From: Nitrospinota bacterium
GTDB taxonomy: Bacteria; Nitrospinota; Nitrospinia; Nitrospinales; VA-1
Direction: 5' to 3'
Assembly (NCBI GenBank): GCA_002731985.1
Contig: PCCT01000072.1
Span: 1-9,223, forward strand
Length of the DNA: 9,223 bases
Below, piece after piece: positions 6,306 through 9,223 of this stretch. The position numbers were made by a program, and so were the translations under genes. The notes under the pieces are model-generated. The model did not search any database. It saw only the letters and a list, made by a program, of their open reading frames with translations, and was not told the DNA's origin. Positions within the stretch are counted from its first letter, which is position 1; the number at the start of each line of letters is the position of its first letter.

Positions 6306-7565
6306 TTGATCGAAATTAAACCAGCGGGAAAAATTATTGCTACCGTGGAGTGTCCGGGCTCAAAAAGCTACACCAACCGGGCACTTTTGATAGCCGCACT
6401 TGCCGATGGCGTTTCGACTCTGCGTAATCCGCTTTTCAGTGACGACACAAAATACATGAGCCTAGCTCTTGAGCAATTTGGTATCCCGGTGAAACAAGAG
6501 GATCGCGCTTTCATCGTTTCGGGGACAGGCGGAAAACTGAAAACTCCACATAGCGAAATCTCTATCGGCCTCGCAGGAACCACGATGCGTTTTCTCACCA
6601 CCTTTGCGGCCTTATCTACGGGCGTGACCCAACTCACGGGTGAAAGACGAATGCTGGAGCGGCCCATCTCTGACCTGCTTGATGCGCTCAATCAGATGGG
6701 AGTCAACGTCCGCTCGATAAAAAACAACGGTTGTCCTCCGCTAGAAATTCCGGGTGGCGGCATTCCAGGAGGCGAGATCAATCTTGCCGGAGACAAAAGC
6801 AGTCAGTATCTGACTTCTATCCTTCTTTCCGCACCATATTTTGATAACGATACGACCATTAATATTATTGGCGACCTTACTTCCAAATCCTATGCTGATA
6901 TCACTCTGGACACCATGCGGGCCTTCGGGGTCGCTGTGGAAAACGAGAGCTACACCCGGTTCCGCATTCCGGCGAATCAAACTTACCATGCTGGCGACTA
7001 CGTTGTTGAGGCGGACTGGTCCAGTGCGTCCTATTTCCTTGCCACAGCAGCTATCACAGAAGGCGAAGTGACTTTAACCGGACTCAACCCGGACAGCGTT
7101 CAGGGGGATGCCGGATTCCTCAATGTTCTGGAGCAGATGGGTTGTGTTATCGAACGGTCACCTGAAAAAATATTCATAAAAGGAAATCCTTTACGGGGAA
7201 TTAACATCAATATGAACAGTATGCCCGATGTGGTCCAGACTCTCGCTGTGATGGCATTGTTCGCCGAAGGCGAAACATCAATCTCAGGAATCGCTAATTT
7301 GCGGATTAAGGAGACGGACCGAATCGGAGCGCTTAAGCAGGAACTCTCCCGGTTAGGAGCTCATGTTGAGGCAGGTGACGATTTTTTAAAGATTCGCCCC
7401 GGAGCTTATGGTCCGGCTGACATTGAAACTTACGACGACCATCGTATGGCTATGAGCCTCGCGCTGGCTGGACTCAAGATTCCCGGGGTCCGTATTAAAA
7501 ATCCGACCTGTGTCGAAAAATCGTTTCCTGATTTCTTTGACCGGTTCAAAGCAATGTATGAATAA
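6306..7565 (+). CDS. aroA: 3-phosphoshikimate 1-carboxyvinyltransferase (EPSP synthase)
   Basis: This cytoplasmic enzyme transfers the enolpyruvyl group of phosphoenolpyruvate to shikimate-3-phosphate, the sixth step of the shikimate pathway. At 419 residues it has the normal length. Visible motifs include [17 protein letters not shown] (16-32) with Lys20, Ser21 and Arg25 for substrate binding; [10 protein letters not shown] (88-97); [17 protein letters not shown] (112-128); DKSSQYLTS (163-171); MPDVVQT (306-312) with the catalytic Asp308; [12 protein letters not shown] (332-343) and DHRMAM (378-383). Phe96 stands where E. coli AroA has Pro101, and GLAGT replaces the E. coli GNAGT. This suggests a sequence class away from the enterobacterial one; glyphosate response cannot be judged from this. 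Translation starts at TTG with GGAG upstream. The stop codon abuts the remnant DUF255 gene, and bioB lies further on in the same direction. Confidence 0.97.
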   Translation: MIEIKPAGKIIATVECPGSKSYTNRALLIAALADGVSTLRNPLFSDDTKYMSLALEQFGIPVKQEDRAFIVSGTGGKLKTPHSEISIGLAGTTMRFLTTFAALSTGVTQLTGERRMLERPISDLLDALNQMGVNVRSIKNNGCPPLEIPGGGIPGGEINLAGDKSSQYLTSILLSAPYFDNDTTINIIGDLTSKSYADITLDTMRAFGVAVENESYTRFRIPANQTYHAGDYVVEADWSSASYFLATAAITEGEVTLTGLNPDSVQGDAGFLNVLEQMGCVIERSPEKIFIKGNPLRGININMNSMPDVVQTLAVMALFAEGETSISGIANLRIKETDRIGALKQELSRLGAHVEAGDDFLKIRPGAYGPADIETYDDHRMAMSLALAGLKIPGVRIKNPTCVEKSFPDFFDRFKAMYE

Positions 7566-7798
7566 ACACCTACTCCGACCAACTGATCCACGAAAAAAGC
7601 CCCTACCTTCTTCAGCACGCGCACAACCCTGTCAACTGGGCCCCCTGGGGAGAAGAACCATTCAAACTAGCCAAAGAAAAGAACCTTCCACTGCTAGTGA
7701 GTATCGGTTACGCGACCTGTCACTGGTGCCATGTCATGGAAAGGGAATCGTTTGAAGACCCCGATCTGGCAAAACTTCTCAATTACGAAGAAAACTAA
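7562..7798 (+). pseudogene. Truncated DUF255/YyaL (SPATA20-like) thioredoxin-fold gene, N-terminal remnant
   Basis: The frame 7562-7798 encodes 78 residues that match the N terminus of the DUF255 thioredoxin-fold family: [18 protein letters not shown], then [47 protein letters not shown]. The CHWC redox-type motif is intact. Whole members are about 600-700 residues. Here the frame ends at NYEEN-stop, exactly where the family continues, and bioB begins 56 bases later, so roughly 90% is missing. There is no in-frame ATG either: the frame opens after TGA. The ATG at 7558 would read into this frame if one A of the AAA at 7564-7566 were removed. That would restore an ATG overlapping the aroA stop, a usual operon junction. 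I infer an indel plus a large deletion. The well-preserved protein sequence argues that decay is recent. Confidence 0.8.
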
Positions 7799-7854
7799 AA
7801 CAAACTGTGATAAGATTCCTATCTTCTTAATAAACAAATCTGAAAAATTTTCCT

Positions 7855-8847
7855 ATGCGAAAAGAACTGATTGAACTGATGATTGATTCCGCCCTTGAGG
7901 GGAAGGGGATCACACGCGAACAAGCGCTGAAACTGGAATCCTTTTCCCACGAGGAACTGGACCTTCTGTTCGAGGGGACCAACCGTTTGCGTGACCGGTT
8001 CAAGGGAAACGATGTCAAGGTATGTTCCATCGTCAACGCGAAAGCAGGACGGTGTGAGGAAGATTGCAGTTTCTGCGCTCAGTCCAGCCAATTCAAGACG
8101 GACAGTCCTGAATATGCCTTGCTGGATGTGGAGCAAATTGTCACCGCCGCGAAGGAAGCGGAGGCGTTCGGATCTAGTGAATTCTCCATCGTCACTTCTG
8201 GAACCTCTCTGGATGACCGTGAGGAACTGGACCGGGTGCTTTCAGCAATTAAACGAATTAAAAAAGAGACCCAACTGGAAGTCTGCTGTTCGCTTGGTCT
8301 GATGAGCCTGGAAAATATGAAGGAATTGAAAGCCGCCGGACTCGACCGTTGTCACCACAACCTGGAAACCGCCGCGAGCCATTTTGAAAAAATCGTCACC
8401 ACCCACAGCTATGAAGATGAAAAACAAGCGGTAAACAACGCGAAAGAAGTGGGACTGGAAGTTTGTGTCGGCGGTGTCTTCGGGATGGGAGAATCTTTTG
8501 CTCAGCGAGTGGAACTCGCCATGGATATCCGCGATTTGGAAACGCAATCATTTCCGATCAACTTCCTGAAACCGCTTGAGGGAACGGGACTGGAAAATAT
8601 GGCACTGATGGAACGCTATGAAGCGCTCCGAAGCATCGCCATGCTCCGACTGGTCCTTCCCACCATCGACTTGTTTGTCTGCGGTGGACGAGAAGAAGTA
8701 TTCACCGACCACCAGGAAGAACTGTTCGCCGCCGGTGCCAATGGCATCTTGGGAGGAAACTACCTCACAACCAAAGGCCAGAACCCAAAAAGAGACATAG
8801 AAATGATCGAAAGCCTCGGCCTGAATCCTGTTTACCAATCCGCCTGA
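7855..8847 (+). CDS. bioB: Biotin synthase (radical SAM), with non-E. coli auxiliary-cluster ligands
   Basis: BioB inserts sulfur into dethiobiotin in the last step of biotin synthesis, using S-adenosylmethionine and iron-sulfur clusters. The 330 residues show the radical-SAM motif GRCEEDCSFCAQS (66-77; Cys67, Cys71, Cys74), HHNLET (167-172), VTTHSYED (181-188), LEVCVGGVFGMGE (201-213), PINFLKPLEGTGLE (234-247) and GGREEVF (277-283). Compared with E. coli BioB, Cys128 and Cys188 are kept (Cys144, Cys204). Cys97 is Ser111, and the Arg260 position is Phe274. Extra cysteines occur at 57, 145, 166 and 276. This fits the BioB class reported to carry a different auxiliary cluster. The ATG at 7855 lacks a clear ribosome site. 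No biotin-repressor (BirA-type) operator was seen, and no other bio gene is nearby. It lies behind aroA and the DUF255 remnant. Confidence 0.95.
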   Translation: MRKELIELMIDSALEGKGITREQALKLESFSHEELDLLFEGTNRLRDRFKGNDVKVCSIVNAKAGRCEEDCSFCAQSSQFKTDSPEYALLDVEQIVTAAKEAEAFGSSEFSIVTSGTSLDDREELDRVLSAIKRIKKETQLEVCCSLGLMSLENMKELKAAGLDRCHHNLETAASHFEKIVTTHSYEDEKQAVNNAKEVGLEVCVGGVFGMGESFAQRVELAMDIRDLETQSFPINFLKPLEGTGLENMALMERYEALRSIAMLRLVLPTIDLFVCGGREEVFTDHQEELFAAGANGILGGNYLTTKGQNPKRDIEMIESLGLNPVYQSA

Positions 8848-8965
8848 CCTGATTAATAGCCACCCTTCCCTTAAGTTTTATGATTTAATTCCGCTCATAT
8901 AGGTATGGCTATGAGTCTATCCTTTTCATTGCGGTTGAGGGCAGACCCACGTTTTTCTCCTCTTA

Positions 8966-9000
8966 ATGGGCGGTCCTTCGGGACTGCCCATATTTTTTTT
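8966..9000 (+). terminator. Intrinsic terminator downstream of bioB
   Basis: An 11-bp stem (8966-8976 with 8981-8991, one G-U pair) closes on the very stable C(UUCG)G tetraloop at 8977-8980. Eight T residues follow at 8993-9000. This is a textbook Rho-independent terminator on the plus strand. No comparable T run exists for the opposite strand. It lies about 120 bases after the bioB stop and would end the aroA-bioB transcript, or a small RNA from the gap. Confidence 0.93.
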
Positions 9001-9077
9001 GATCCTCAAAATGCAAGACGGACTTCTGACTCGGCAACTGGGCACCTATATTATTTGGAGTTATTGAAGTTAAACGC

Positions 9078-9114
9078 GGGAAAAGATCCGAATATTTTCC
9101 CCGGGCGTAGCCCG
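9078..9114 (-). terminator. Two stem-loops after the thioredoxin gene, possible terminator
   Basis: Directly after the thioredoxin stop, the minus strand can form CGGGC-TAC-GCCCG (9114-9102) and then GGGAAAA and TTTTCCC (9101-9095 with 9084-9078) around a 10-base loop. In the second stem the T residues lie within the helix rather than after it. Efficiency as an intrinsic terminator is therefore doubtful, though the position suits one. Confidence 0.4.
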
Positions 9115-9223
9115 TCAGCCCAGATCTTCGTCTATGACCTTTTTGATCTCGGCTTTGGATTTGACTCCCACCATTTGCTGGACCACCTGACCGCCTTTGA
9201 AAAACAGCAGTGTGGGGATACCA
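9115..9223 (-). CDS. trxA: Thioredoxin, C-terminal part (cut by window edge)
   Basis: Thioredoxin is the small cytoplasmic disulfide reductase that supplies electrons to ribonucleotide reductase and other targets. Only the last 35 codons are visible, ending at the TGA at 9117-9115. They read GIPTLLFFKGGQVVQQMVG followed by KSKAEIKKVIDEDLG. GIPT carries the cis-proline, and the rest is the final beta strand pair and helix of the thioredoxin fold. The WCGPC active site would lie beyond the window. The gene runs towards bioB, with two stem-loops and the bioB terminator between them. A thioredoxin-domain fusion or close paralogue is possible, but the C terminus ends at the usual thioredoxin length. 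Confidence 0.88.
   Translation of the reverse strand, partial: GIPTLLFFKGGQVVQQMVGVKSKAEIKKVIDEDLG

Noticed and set aside
7510..7755. An 81-codon plus-strand frame using the ATG codons at 7510 or 7558
   Set aside because: It is a shadow of the aroA end and of the DUF255 remnant. The family match lies in the neighbouring frame.
7799..7854. A biotin-repressor operator or riboswitch before bioB
   Set aside because: The 56 bases hold only a small AAGAT/ATCTT dyad and nothing like the known BirA operator.
9011..9067. An 18-codon plus-strand frame after the bioB terminator
   Set aside because: It is too short, has no ribosome site and no recognisable content.
1..9223. tRNA, rRNA, CRISPR arrays, transposases, phage or defence genes
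   Set aside because: None was seen on either strand; apart from the short palindromic element the window looks like core chromosome.

Overview
The window is a compact stretch of a bacterial chromosome carrying mostly housekeeping metabolism. Intergenic gaps are short, and the proteins look Gram-negative: a proton-pumping transhydrogenase and exported or inner-membrane proteins. The mixture (tandem-domain ThyX, an exported FGE-fold protein, a BioB resembling those of anaerobic lineages, a DUF4149 protein) would fit an environmental lineage such as Nitrospinota, Nitrospirota or the former Deltaproteobacteria. That placement is inference; no rRNA or other marker gene is present. No tRNA, rRNA, CRISPR array, transposase or phage gene was seen.

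Left part (1-6099), all genes on the minus strand. In transcription order these are: a small one-helix membrane protein (5779-6099); a four-helix DUF4149/TMEM205-like membrane protein (5078-5620); an exported FGE/sulfatase-modifying-factor-fold protein (4056-5027); a double-domain ThyX-like protein (2411-4075) whose start lies inside the FGE-like gene; and the proton-translocating transhydrogenase pair pntA (580-2136) and pntB (1-568, cut by the window edge). The roughly 270-base gap between thyX and pntA holds several hairpins, a possible weak terminator and a good sigma-70-like promoter for pntAB. A palindromic repeat of dispersed-element type sits between the one-helix gene and the DUF4149 gene.

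Right part (6306-8847), plus strand. This holds aroA (EPSP synthase, TTG start), then the N-terminal remnant of a DUF255/YyaL thioredoxin-fold gene, then bioB (biotin synthase). A textbook intrinsic terminator with a UUCG loop follows at about 8966-9000. The window ends with the C-terminal 35 codons of a thioredoxin gene on the minus strand, convergent with bioB.

The genes do not form one pathway. PntAB makes NADPH, AroA feeds aromatic amino acids, BioB makes biotin and ThyX-type enzymes make dTMP. The points most worth attention are: the ThyX-like protein, whose two halves carry complementary parts of the signature motif; the BioB, which lacks two of the four [2Fe-2S] ligands of E. coli BioB; the decayed DUF255 gene between aroA and bioB; and the palindromic element with imperfect flanking direct repeats. 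No clearly new multi-gene system was found.
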